Positions 22,947 through 30,741 of a DNA stretch of 37,117 nucleotides are shown here, piece after piece (positions within the stretch are counted from its first letter, which is position 1; the number at the start of each line of letters is the position of its first letter). The position numbers were made by a program, and so were the translations under genes. Source of the stretch: a bacterium (GTDB taxonomy: Bacteria > Armatimonadota > UBA5829); the NCBI GenBank assembly GCA_021373255.1, contig JAJFTD010000017.1, positions 1-37,117 on the forward strand. Direction: 5' to 3'. The notes below the pieces were generated by a model. That model worked only from the letters and a program-made list of their open reading frames with translations, did not search any database and was not told the DNA's origin.

Positions 22947-23147
22947 ATGAATATTAAGAGCTTTTTTCTAGGTATAGGCGCAGGTGCGTTTGTTGGAGCA
23001 TCTCTGGCGCTCATCTTTGCCCCCAGTCAAGGTTCGGTTACCCGGCAGCATGTCAAAGAGGTTGCCGAATCCGCGCGTCACAAGGCGTCCGATATAGCCG
23101 CCAAAGCCCCATTCAAGCCCCGCCGCACGATAAAACAATCCATATAA
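22947..23147 (+). CDS. YtxH-family membrane-anchored small protein
   Basis: 66 residues: one N-terminal hydrophobic helix with small residues (FFLGIGAGAFVGASLALIF), then APSQGSVTRQHVKEVAESARHKASDIAAKA, the PxSGxxxR-like turn and amphipathic helix of YtxH proteins, and a basic tail. Such proteins are general-stress-associated in Bacillus; the function is not established. Start is ATG 22947 with GGAGGG about 7 nt upstream. It is a short stand-alone gene between rnj and the DehI-like gene. Confidence 0.85.
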   Translation: MNIKSFFLGIGAGAFVGASLALIFAPSQGSVTRQHVKEVAESARHKASDIAAKAPFKPRRTIKQSI

Positions 23148-23224
23148 AGGCAAACTCAGCACGGTTTGGAATGGGCGCGGGATTGGCAACAATGAGGCAG
23201 GCCGCTTTGAGCGATAATTCGCAT

Positions 23225-23240
23225 GCTGATGCGCATCAGC
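23225..23240. promoter_or_regulatory. 16-bp perfect palindrome upstream of the DehI-like gene
   Basis: GCTGATGCGCATCAGC reads the same on both strands with no loop, 22 bases before ATG 23263. It could be an operator, but a palindrome this size is expected by chance about once in a window of this length. Confidence 0.3.
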
Positions 23241-23262
23241 GCGGCAGGGGGAAACGATCTAT

Positions 23263-24117
23263 ATGCACATTACCGCGCTCTCGCACGCCGGTAGCCAGTA
23301 TCACGTCTCAACGCCTGCTGACATCTTGTATCGCAAGATTGGTAGCAGTGTTGTTGGCGAGATATTCGACCTGCCTGCGCGTGCATCCGATTGTGATAAT
23401 GGGTTTAGGGAATTGCTGGCTAATGCTCTAGATGAGGGCCATATACACGATGCAGCCTCAAGCCTTCGGGAAAACGCGCTGCTTGTAGCTCGGGCGTCTT
23501 TCCCGATGCGTTATCACTTCGACTGGCTCAAAGAACGTGGGTTCAGCCGCGAGGACATACGGCAGATTCGCTACGTGGTCGAGATGTTCCACAACATCGA
23601 GCCGGTTTTCGCTATCATTGCCGCGCTAGCCAGACGATGGAGCAGTGGCACTGCCCGAAAGACGCCACAGCGACACACAAGTCGCCGCACCCAGCTCATC
23701 ACGCGAGCGGTCTTCATTCACCCACCACTGCTTCACGATCCATATGAGCACTTGCCATGCCTTGAACCCGCACTGCGGCGGCACGCCGAACCCATTCATC
23801 AGTTCTACAGGGCTCTAGCTATCTGGCCTGACTATATGCAGAAGATGTGGGATGATTTGGGAGGGTGTGTGGGCATGGACTCGGCTATATCGGGTCTTGA
23901 CGCCAGAGCCGACGCGCTGGCAAGTCGCATACCATTCACACATTCCAGGGATGATGCTGATCATAGTGATATGTGTTGGATCAACAGGTGCTGCACGGTT
24001 TCTCTGGAGGTAAGTCTGATAGCCTCGGCATTAAGGCATGGGTTCACAAGAGACGAAACAGCCAAGCGGGGAAATGAGCACAGGCGAAACCTGGTACAAA
24101 AAAATAGGCTTCGCTAG
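23263..24117 (+). CDS. DehI-family (halocarboxylic acid dehalogenase-like) protein
   Basis: A 284-residue alpha-helical protein resembling DehI, the cofactor-independent dehalogenase that is an internal pseudo-repeat. Repeat one includes RENALLVARASFP and LKERGFSREDIRQIRYVVEM with FHNIEPVFAIIAALARRW. Repeat two includes PIHQFYRALAIWPDYMQKMWDDL and LDARADALASRIPF. The length is near the DehI norm. Activity is not implied: the family includes many uncharacterised members, and I could not place the catalytic Asp with confidence. The last ~20 residues are basic and could be a ragged end. The start ATG 23263 has only a distant AGGGGG. Downstream, the stem GGCTTCGC/GCGAAGCC (24107-24133) overlaps the stop. 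Confidence 0.65.
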   Translation: MHITALSHAGSQYHVSTPADILYRKIGSSVVGEIFDLPARASDCDNGFRELLANALDEGHIHDAASSLRENALLVARASFPMRYHFDWLKERGFSREDIRQIRYVVEMFHNIEPVFAIIAALARRWSSGTARKTPQRHTSRRTQLITRAVFIHPPLLHDPYEHLPCLEPALRRHAEPIHQFYRALAIWPDYMQKMWDDLGGCVGMDSAISGLDARADALASRIPFTHSRDDADHSDMCWINRCCTVSLEVSLIASALRHGFTRDETAKRGNEHRRNLVQKNRLR

Positions 24118-24140
24118 TCGCAATGGCGAAGCCCGGAGGG

Positions 24141-24173
24141 AAGGAGGAAAAGATGGTTGTTTGTGCCACTTAA
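24141..24173 (+). other. Possible leader peptide upstream of the YedF-like gene
   Basis: A consensus AAGGAGG (24141-24147) precedes ATG 24153 by 5 nt; this opens a six-codon reading (MVVCAT, stop TAA 24171-24173). The 9-bp word TTGTGCCAC is repeated at 24161 and 24175, once in and once after the reading. It lies 138 bases before the YedF-like start. It may be a leader peptide, or simply the eroded start of a lost gene. Confidence 0.3.
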
Positions 24174-24310
24174 GTTGTGCCACGTTTCGCAAAGTACCCA
24201 CACAACTATTTTGCAGTTTTTTGGAAGGGTAAAAGTTGGTATCAGCCGAACTCATTGTTAGCCCGTTATGAACGCAAGTCAGGAGCACAAAACGGCACCG
24301 GAGGATGAAT

Positions 24311-24643
24311 ATGAACGAAGCAATATTAGTAACAGGAGATGCGATTGGCTCACCGGATGAGAAACTAGGCGGAATACTCCTCAGCAACTTCCTGCGTCTT
24401 CTCGGCAATCGGGAGCAACTACCCAAATACATCATCCTCTTGAACGCCGGAGTAAAATCTGCCGCAAGAGATTCAGAAAACCTGGATTTCCTAAAGAAGC
24501 TGGAGGAGCGCGGTGTAGACATAATCTCCTGCCAGACATGCGTAGATTATTTCGGAATAGAAGATCAAATCGCAGCCGGTAGAATCGACGGCATGGTCAA
24601 TATCGAGGAAATCCTCCTGACCCACAATTCCCTAACTATTTAG
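24311..24643 (+). CDS. YedF-like DsrE-fold protein (selenium-metabolism-associated)
   Basis: A 110-residue protein matching the C-terminal DsrE/DsrF-like part of YedF: NEAILVTGDAIGSPDEKLGG, ILLSNFLRLLGN, PKYIILLNAGVKS, LEERGVDIISCQTCVDYFGI, and GRIDGMVNIEEIL. The Cys pair (SCQTC) is the conserved feature. The N-terminal TusA-like domain of full YedF is missing. I start at ATG 24311, since GGAGG (24300-24304) is 6 nt upstream and directly abuts the earlier ATG 24305. No selD, selA or other selenium gene is in the window, so the link is by family only. Confidence 0.8.
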   Translation: MNEAILVTGDAIGSPDEKLGGILLSNFLRLLGNREQLPKYIILLNAGVKSAARDSENLDFLKKLEERGVDIISCQTCVDYFGIEDQIAAGRIDGMVNIEEILLTHNSLTI

Positions 24644-24650
24644 ACCCCCC

Positions 24651-24683
24651 AGACGCCGGACCCCGGACTCCGGACCCCCGGAC
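24651..24683. repeat. CCGGAC heptamer array
   Basis: AGAC at 24651 is followed by GGAC at 24658, 24665, 24672 and 24680, in steps of 7, 7, 7 and 8. The core unit CCGGAC is shared with the array at 14253-14309. It separates two convergent genes. Confidence 0.6.
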
Positions 24684-24692
24684 CGTCCCTTC

Positions 24693-25496
24693 TCATTCCC
24701 CCAGCGCCGTGCGGAACATTTGGAATGCTTCGCACCAAGCTATTCCCTGGGGTGGGGTGCATTCCAGCATCATGCCGGCGTCACAGCCTGTGGAGCGATA
24801 GATGGATGCGAATCGTGGCCAGTTGATGATGCCTTCTCCTGGGAAACGGTGTTGGTCGTCGGTGCCGTTGTTGTCGTGGATGTGAGTGGTGACTGCGTAG
24901 GGTAGAAGCGCCTGCGCGTATTCCTCAAAGTGTCCTGAGAGGTTAGCGTGACCGCTGTCGAAGCAGACTGCTATGGATTCGCGGTCAATGCCATCGAGTA
25001 GGGCGAAAATCTCTTCGGGACAATTGCCCAGATACGTTGGAGGGAGATTTTCCAGTGCCAGCGTCACTCCCGACTCTCTCGCTACCGCTGCCATTTCCCG
25101 CAGCACACCTCTTGCTCTATCGAACTGCCTGTGTCTGCAGCCCGGCAAAATGTCACTTGCGTGAACGATCACTTTTGTGGCGTCGGTAACATTAGCGAGT
25201 TCAATAGAATCAATAAGCGCATCAACCCCTCTGTCGTGCACATTGTCATCGGGGCTTGATATATCGTAGCCTGGGCCGAATGGTGAGTGGACCGAATGAA
25301 TGCGGACGCCGCTGGAAGACAGGACCGAAATCAGCGCCTGGAGTTCGCGAGCGTCGCGGAAATTGAAGTAGCTGGAGAAGTTTACGCCGATTTCCACGGC
25401 GGTTACTCCCTGGTCCGCTAATAGCGGAATAGCATCGATAAGACTTTCTGCACCTGGGTACCAGGCAGGGCACACAATCTCCAACGCTTGCTCCAT
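24693..25496 (-). CDS. Sugar phosphate isomerase/epimerase-like TIM barrel
   Basis: A 267-residue xylose-isomerase-like (AP endonuclease family 2) barrel. It shows VTAVEIGVNF, IHSVHSPFGPGYD, VIVHASDILPG, TLALENLPPTYLGN (metal-ligand Glu), SIAVCFDSGHANLSGH, TTHIHDNNGTDDQHRFPGEG and MLECTPP near the C-terminus, the usual Glu/Asp/His metal set. Such enzymes isomerise or epimerise sugars or inositols; the substrate cannot be read. I use ATG 25496; TTG 25505 adds three residues, and no good ribosome binding site is seen for either. It is a single gene. Confidence 0.9.
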   Translation of the reverse strand: MEQALEIVCPAWYPGAESLIDAIPLLADQGVTAVEIGVNFSSYFNFRDARELQALISVLSSSGVRIHSVHSPFGPGYDISSPDDNVHDRGVDALIDSIELANVTDATKVIVHASDILPGCRHRQFDRARGVLREMAAVARESGVTLALENLPPTYLGNCPEEIFALLDGIDRESIAVCFDSGHANLSGHFEEYAQALLPYAVTTHIHDNNGTDDQHRFPGEGIINWPRFASIYRSTGCDAGMMLECTPPQGIAWCEAFQMFRTALGE

Positions 25497-25626
25497 TCCC
25501 GACAAGACATGTCTGCCGACGCCATCACACTAAGCGTCGACTAGGAACATGCTTAGACCCCGACCCGCGGTTGTCCTCTGAGCAGCAGCAGAATGGAGCG
25601 GAATTTAATTAGAAAATAGATATAGG

Positions 25627-25666
25627 GTCAAAATGTCATAAGGTCTTAAGGTTACAAGGTTGGAGA
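25627..25666 (+). repeat. Octamer array, GTCATAAG family
   Basis: GTCA, GTCA, GTCT, GTTA and GTTG start at 25627, 25635, 25643, 25651 and 25659, exactly every 8 nt. One unit, GTCATAAG at 25635, is identical to units at 18506 and, in reverse, 18939-18946. It lies in the spacer between two minus-strand genes. Confidence 0.7.
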
Positions 25667-25694
25667 GGTGGCATAAGCTAAACCATAGGATTAA

Positions 25695-28600
25695 CTAATC
25701 GAATGTTGCCCTAAAGTCGATTCGGGCTATGGTGTCGCCTTCATTGGGGTTGATTTTGCTCTTGTCCACGCCGGATTTCTTTTCAGCACTGAGTGTGATA
25801 TACCTGTCTGCGGCCATTTTCTGGTCGTACTTGATGCGGAAGACATTGTCATCGTCCAGCGTGAATCCATCCAGGAGGTGGCAGCGGCCGAAGTAGAACT
25901 CGAATTGCGCGTCGTTTGGCAGTATGCCTGCAAAGCCCAGTCCGGCTATGCGGGCCATTCGGTTGCTGGAGTCGTTACGGTCGATGGTGTAGTCGGCTGT
26001 CATAGTCAGCTTGCTAGTGAGCGTGTGGGTGAGTTTCATTGAAGTACCACCCACCGGTATAAGCGCGCCATTCTGACCGTCCTTGCCGAAGTAGGTGGTG
26101 TAGGCGAAGCGGGTTCCTTCGGACAGCTTTACATCAAATGCATTATTTCGTTTTATTCCTGGTTGACCTGATGGGGTAATCAGATCTTGCTTGAAGAACT
26201 TGATGTGATACCACGCTTTCGGGTCTTTATTTGTCTCATATTGCAGGATACGGGAATGGTAGTACATCCCATTTTTCTTATTCAGCTTATCACTGTTGTC
26301 TATAAGGAAATTTCCGCCGCCTATTATACCAGTCTGGAACTTGAATGCATTGTCGCAGCCGGTCTGCTTGCCTAGGGCAGTCGTAGTGTTCAGCCCCGAG
26401 CCCACTTGAATGTTGTTGAAGATCAGGAACCTCTTGATCACGAGCCCGTTCAGCGCGAACTGCCGCGCGCGCTGGCTTCCATTAGACCCGCTGTCCCGGT
26501 TAGCCAGGCTCATTGTCAGCTTCACATCCTTGTTGATAGACCAGTCCAACCCAAGACTGCCACTGATTTCAGATGGATCAGCCTCACGATCTGTCTGCGA
26601 GAGTGAAGTCACCAACGCCATATTACTCGTCATCCGGGTTTTCACTCCCAACGATCGAGTGTTGACGAACTTACCGTTGCCGAGGTCCGTGTTGACGGTA
26701 TCAATATTGAACGCCAACGGCGCTTTCTGATTAGATTCCAGGTGCGCCTCAACGACTTGAGTGTTCACCGGTGCGTCGGTGCCCTCCTGCGAATAGTTGG
26801 TGTCACTGGAACCCCTTACATGCAGGCCGCCGAGGAAGTTGAAGCTGTTTTCAAAGCTGTATCTGCTGCGGGAATAGCTGGACAGATTTCCCTCGTGCGA
26901 CACATAAGAGCACTCATCGTGGAACGCGCTTATCTTCGTGCCGTTTTTCGGGTCAAAATTCAATTTATATCTGTTCTGTCCACGAGTTTGTCCGGCGGTG
27001 GTGTTGCTGGAATCGTAGAAATAGGTGTCTATATTCAGGTCTTTAGTGGCCTGGAAGTTAATCGCATAATCTGCACGCTTAAATCCGCGTTCGCGGAGCA
27101 GGGTGTTTCTGTCGGCATCTGACAGGTCGAGTATTCTGCTGAAATTCTGATCGATATCCTGGAAGTTGGCATGCAGCTTCAGCCTGTTGTTCTTGAGGTC
27201 GATACTCCTGCGGGTCAACATTGCTCCCTGGTCATCGCGCACACTGGTGTTGTCCAATGCAAGATCGCCAAATGAGAGCTTAAGTGATCCGCCCATGGAC
27301 ATACGGGACATACCATATTCGTTTCCGAATCTGGATTGTTCGATTGGCTGCAAACTGGAAATCCTGCCGAACGTGCTGTCTATGTTCTGGTGGCTAAAGT
27401 AGGCGCTGAAGGTCTTTCCAGCCATGTTGATTGCGCTTCGATTCAATCCGCCTTTATTCGAGTCAACATTAGATAATGTGAGCCAAGTATCGACCGCGCC
27501 GCCGTCAACTTGCACAACATAACTGGACCTATTCAGCCCAGCCTCAGAGTTGATCTTCGCCTTGTCCTGTGCGGTCACATCTGATGCCTTCGCGCCGGGT
27601 TGGAACTGCTGGCGCGCCGTCAGAGCCATGCGGGTCCGCTCACTGTCATTAAGCGCGCTCATCTTATCAAATGTAGGGTCCATTGTGCGCAAATCGGCCT
27701 GGACTTTTACCCTGCCCAGGTCGGCTTCAACGGATTTGATCGACATTACACTGCCGCCACTTTCGATCTGGGTCATCGTGAGTCCAGAGATAGGAGATAC
27801 CCCGCCCGATGCATCCCCGGCAAATTGCAGCGCATACTGTGTGCGTCTCGCTCCGGCTTCTGCCGCCATCTGAGCACGATCCGACTCCTTGAGGTCGCCG
27901 AAACGAGTGAAGTTCTTACCCACTTCTCTGCTGCTGAAGTTGAACGAGAACCCCCCTCCACTGTAGCCGAACGCCTGGTTGGAGATGTCATCATTAGCAT
28001 CACTGATCCGGCCGAATGCGAAGTTGAAACCACCCGTCGTGCCTGTTGGCAGCTCTGCCGCTAAATTGGTCCTGCTGATGCCCTTTTCTTTCTCAAGCTG
28101 ATTGATTATATCCGACTCCGCCGCGTTTGAGTCACGCATCGAAGCAAAACCGCTGAAGTCTTTGCCGACATCCTGGAACCCTAACGTCACCTTTGCCTTG
28201 CCCGCGTTGATATTAGCGCCCTGCACGAACAAGTGGTCCTTTTTGGCATCCGTGGACGCGCTCGGTGCCTTTGATGACGTGCCGGTCAGCGACATCCTTC
28301 CCGACGATTCCGGCGACGAGAAGTAAACCATGCTGTTGAGATTTGAGGTTCCGTTAAGTTTAAGCGACGAGCTGAGCCCATAAGTAACCACATTGCGAGA
28401 GTTGCTGCTATCCAGCGCACGGGTACTGTAGACGGTGTTCAGGTGCAGTGCATCGCCAAACATCGCAGGAGCAAAACTAAGCCCCGAAGATGCTCTTTTG
28501 GGTGCATCTTTGGAATAGAGATAATCGACCCTTACGGTGTCCCCTTCACGGGCGGGCTCAACGAGGTAGATGGTGCCGGACTCGTAATTGATAGTGTAGT

Positions 28601-28877
28601 CTACATTCTTGCGGGCACGCTTAATTCCAACATACACCCACTCGCTTCCGGGTATCACCCCGCCATGCTCCAGGCTATAGCCAGCCGCGCTGCCATGCCC
28701 ACAGAGGACCTCACTCGCAGAAAGACTTTCATTGACTTTTGTGGTCGGTGTGGTTGTAGCGGTTGTCTCTCCCACTGTTTTCAGAGGCGTGGCTGCAGTG
28801 TCCGTTGCCGCGTCCCCAAGAACGCCGCACGGCATCATAAACGCCAATATTGCGATTATGCCCGCAACCTTCCTCAT
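25695..28877 (-). CDS. Large secreted protein with repeated internal motif, probably an outer-membrane beta-barrel
   Basis: A 1060-residue protein with an N-terminal signal peptide (MRKVAGIIAILAFMMPCGV, cleavage near GDA) and a low-complexity Thr/Ala stretch. Residues about 55-125 hold a beta-rich domain (PGSEWVYVGI, NVDYTINYESGTIYLVEPA) similar in style to strand motifs of large secretion-associated proteins. At about residues 236, 318, 399, 498 and 574 a motif recurs, spaced about 75-100 residues apart: (V/I/M)(D/G)xxF(S/T)x(I/F/M)xxL, then a polar stretch, then ExGΦxR and a beta strand (examples DVGKNFTRFGDLKESD, NIDSTFGRISSLQP). The C-terminal ~450 residues are Asn/Asp/Ser-rich alternating strands ending in an aromatic Phe-Asp, consistent with a barrel. 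I choose ATG 28877; TTG 28892 is adjacent to GAGGG. It is downstream of a zinc-finger anti-sigma gene on the same strand. Confidence 0.75.
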   Translation of the reverse strand: MRKVAGIIAILAFMMPCGVLGDAATDTAATPLKTVGETTATTTPTTKVNESLSASEVLCGHGSAAGYSLEHGGVIPGSEWVYVGIKRARKNVDYTINYESGTIYLVEPAREGDTVRVDYLYSKDAPKRASSGLSFAPAMFGDALHLNTVYSTRALDSSNSRNVVTYGLSSSLKLNGTSNLNSMVYFSSPESSGRMSLTGTSSKAPSASTDAKKDHLFVQGANINAGKAKVTLGFQDVGKDFSGFASMRDSNAAESDIINQLEKEKGISRTNLAAELPTGTTGGFNFAFGRISDANDDISNQAFGYSGGGFSFNFSSREVGKNFTRFGDLKESDRAQMAAEAGARRTQYALQFAGDASGGVSPISGLTMTQIESGGSVMSIKSVEADLGRVKVQADLRTMDPTFDKMSALNDSERTRMALTARQQFQPGAKASDVTAQDKAKINSEAGLNRSSYVVQVDGGAVDTWLTLSNVDSNKGGLNRSAINMAGKTFSAYFSHQNIDSTFGRISSLQPIEQSRFGNEYGMSRMSMGGSLKLSFGDLALDNTSVRDDQGAMLTRRSIDLKNNRLKLHANFQDIDQNFSRILDLSDADRNTLLRERGFKRADYAINFQATKDLNIDTYFYDSSNTTAGQTRGQNRYKLNFDPKNGTKISAFHDECSYVSHEGNLSSYSRSRYSFENSFNFLGGLHVRGSSDTNYSQEGTDAPVNTQVVEAHLESNQKAPLAFNIDTVNTDLGNGKFVNTRSLGVKTRMTSNMALVTSLSQTDREADPSEISGSLGLDWSINKDVKLTMSLANRDSGSNGSQRARQFALNGLVIKRFLIFNNIQVGSGLNTTTALGKQTGCDNAFKFQTGIIGGGNFLIDNSDKLNKKNGMYYHSRILQYETNKDPKAWYHIKFFKQDLITPSGQPGIKRNNAFDVKLSEGTRFAYTTYFGKDGQNGALIPVGGTSMKLTHTLTSKLTMTADYTIDRNDSSNRMARIAGLGFAGILPNDAQFEFYFGRCHLLDGFTLDDDNVFRIKYDQKMAADRYITLSAEKKSGVDKSKINPNEGDTIARIDFRATFD

Positions 28878-28970
28878 TTTAGCTAAACCCAACCCTCTGT
28901 GTGCGTTAGCAGTAATATCGACTGCAACAAATGCACAAAGTCCACCTTCGTAGACTTTGAAAATAACTTT

Positions 28971-29873
28971 TTAGAATCTCGCTTTTACAAAACTTACATG
29001 GCTCGCTTGCTCTCCACCCTTGCGCATCGCGGCCATTGCTTTCGCGTCAGCTATCCATTTTTCCGTGTCTTCTTTACTAATCATCGGACCATTGGAGACT
29101 TTCACCGATGCCAGCCTTATATTCTCATCAGAAGCAGGCTGCGGTGTCGGCTCAGGCTTTGGAGCGGTCGCCACTTCTACTTGTTTCGGTTCCGGGAGCG
29201 CGTCTGCCTTAGGCTGTGCAGGTTTTACTGCGTGAGCCATCTGCATCTTTGTGCTCTTGTGAATAACGCGTTTGGAACTCGGAGCCGAAGCCACTGTTTG
29301 AAGCTGGTGACTCGCCTTAGGCGTCCTTACTCTGTATGTCTCATGAACGTGCACAGTTGAGGCTTTCGCAAGTTGCCTTACTGGTGGCCCTGCGGCTACC
29401 TTCGCTTGCACAGCATGTTCCACTGGTCGTGGAGAAACAGTTGCGGAGGCGGTCTGAGACGGTCTGGGACTTTCAAAGGAGGTTCTTCTAGGCAATTGCT
29501 GTTGGTGTTGAGGATTATTCGAGATAACGGCAAACACAACCGCCCCTGCGGCGACGGCACCGGCAGCCCATTTAGCAGCTCGGAGTGACATAACACTCCC
29601 CAGCCACAATCCAAAGCTCACTCGGACTGGTTGCTTTGTGCTGCAGACAGCTTCTTTTTCATGGATCGCTGCCAGGATACTTGCTTTTAATCCGGCAGGA
29701 GGTTCGGCATCCATAATCTCCCCAGCGGTCTGAACCATCGCTGAAAGGGATGCAAGCTCCTCGCGGCAATCTTTGCACTGTCTAATATGTGCTTCCATCA
29801 TTTCCAGGGTGCGCTCATCAAGCATCCCGTCTAAATAGAAGCTCAGATTATCTCGTACCTCGCGGCATGTCAT
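28971..29873 (-). CDS. Zinc-finger (ZAS) anti-sigma-like membrane protein with long Pro/Ala/Lys-rich tail
   Basis: 300 residues. The N-terminus (MTCREVRDNLSFYLDGML, then H29, C33 and C36 in EAHIRQCKDCREEL) is the zinc-binding anti-sigma domain. A single membrane helix is at about residues 98-117 (AAKWAAGAVAAGAVVFAVIS). The remaining ~180 residues are Pro/Ala/Lys/Gln-rich and probably periplasmic, with no folded domain visible apart from a helical end (ISKEDTEKWIADAKAMAAM). Start is ATG 29873 after a G-rich site; GTG 29882 is an alternative. It diverges from the ECF sigma operon, whose own anti-sigma has the same H29/C33/C36 register. The repeat-protein gene follows after 93 bases, so the two are probably co-transcribed. 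It may be an alternative anti-sigma for the same sigma, or a separate sensor. Confidence 0.85.
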   Translation of the reverse strand: MTCREVRDNLSFYLDGMLDERTLEMMEAHIRQCKDCREELASLSAMVQTAGEIMDAEPPAGLKASILAAIHEKEAVCSTKQPVRVSFGLWLGSVMSLRAAKWAAGAVAAGAVVFAVISNNPQHQQQLPRRTSFESPRPSQTASATVSPRPVEHAVQAKVAAGPPVRQLAKASTVHVHETYRVRTPKASHQLQTVASAPSSKRVIHKSTKMQMAHAVKPAQPKADALPEPKQVEVATAPKPEPTPQPASDENIRLASVKVSNGPMISKEDTEKWIADAKAMAAMRKGGEQASHVSFVKARF

Positions 29874-29895
29874 CAGACCCACCCCCGCACAGTGT

Positions 29896-29919
29896 GTTTC
29901 GAGAACAAGTTCCCGAAAC
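29896..29919. promoter_or_regulatory. Palindrome in the divergent spacer
   Basis: Arms GTTTCGAGAAC (29896-29906) and GTTCCCGAAAC (29909-29919) are inverted repeats with one mismatch and a 2-nt centre. The core GAAC-AA-GTTC resembles a dyad operator. It is about 20 bases before the anti-sigma start on the minus strand and could control that gene. Confidence 0.45.
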
Positions 29920-30012
29920 GGAAACGCGCTGTCGCGCTTAAGCGTTGCTCGTTTCTATTGGGTTGGACAATTTGAAATGGGCAAAGTAACAGATTTTTTA
30001 GAATTTCCTTAT

Positions 30013-30037
30013 GGAACGAATGTTATTACAAGTCGTC
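30013..30037 (+). promoter_or_regulatory. ECF-sigma promoter of the sigma/anti-sigma/RseB operon
   Basis: GGAAC (30013-30017), a 16-nt spacer and CGTC (30034-30037) are the classic RpoE/SigW-type promoter layout. It lies 68 bases before the sigma gene start, implying autoregulation of the operon by its own sigma factor. Confidence 0.75.
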
Positions 30038-30105
30038 GAAACCCTTAGAAGGCAGTTTGCTGTAATTTCCTGCGTCTGATACTATCTATAAGGGCTAAGG
30101 TTGAT

Positions 30106-30741
30106 ATGGAAGCCTACGCACCAAGCACAATAAGGATAGCGTTAACCGGACAAGTGGGAATGGACGGCTATACTGACCAACAAATAGTTGAGCGTGTTCT
30201 GGCGGGCGAGATGGACGCTTTTTCCGTATTGGTAGACAGGTACCAAGACCGGATATTCAGCGCCGTGTTCAACTACGTCTATAACCACGACGATGCGATT
30301 GATATCACGCAAGAAGCGTTTGTCAAAGCCTATTCCAGGCTGAAAAGTTTCAACGCGAGTTCCGCTTTTTACACATGGCTGTATAGAATCGCTGTGAACT
30401 CGGCTATAGACTTTTTACGAAAGCGTAAGTCCCGTCCTGCTGATTCGCTGGATGATGACAAGTTCTCAGAGATCGGCTTCGAGCCGGTTTCGCATGACGC
30501 ATCAACGGACCCGGAAAAGGTTGTTGTGAGGTCAGAGCAGGTCCAGACTCTCAGAAAAGCCATTGCGTCGTTATCGAGCAAGCTCAAGAGTGCGCTGATA
30601 CTGCACGATGTGGAGGGCTTGTCTCAGGAGGAAGTCGCCGAGATACTGAATGTGCCGCTGGGTACCGTAAAATCTCGTGTTTCCAGAGCACGTGTTGAAC
30701 TCAGGAATCTGCTCCGGAAACAAATAGGTGAAAGTTTATGA
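30106..30741 (+). CDS. ECF RNA polymerase sigma factor (RpoE/SigW-like)
   Basis: A 211-residue sigma factor. Region 2 is at about residues 22-95 (QIVERVLAGEMDAFSVLVDR, DAIDITQEAFVKAYSRLKSF, WLYRIAVNSAIDFLRKRKSR). A linker with acidic residues is followed by region 4 (IASLSSKLKSALILHDVEGL, QEEVAEILNVPLGTVKSRVS). Start is ATG 30106 with AAGG 5 nt upstream. Its stop codon overlaps the start of the zinc-finger anti-sigma gene (ATGA, 30738-30741), the typical co-expressed sigma/anti-sigma arrangement. A matching ECF promoter lies at 30013-30037. It probably governs an envelope-stress response; the signal is unknown. Confidence 0.95.
   Translation: MEAYAPSTIRIALTGQVGMDGYTDQQIVERVLAGEMDAFSVLVDRYQDRIFSAVFNYVYNHDDAIDITQEAFVKAYSRLKSFNASSAFYTWLYRIAVNSAIDFLRKRKSRPADSLDDDKFSEIGFEPVSHDASTDPEKVVVRSEQVQTLRKAIASLSSKLKSALILHDVEGLSQEEVAEILNVPLGTVKSRVSRARVELRNLLRKQIGESL

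Noticed and set aside
24305-24307. ATG 24305 as start of the YedF-like gene
   Set aside because: It touches the Shine-Dalgarno sequence directly; ATG 24311 has correct spacing.
25627-25666. CRISPR-like array
   Set aside because: Units are only 8 nt with no spacers; no cas genes in the window.
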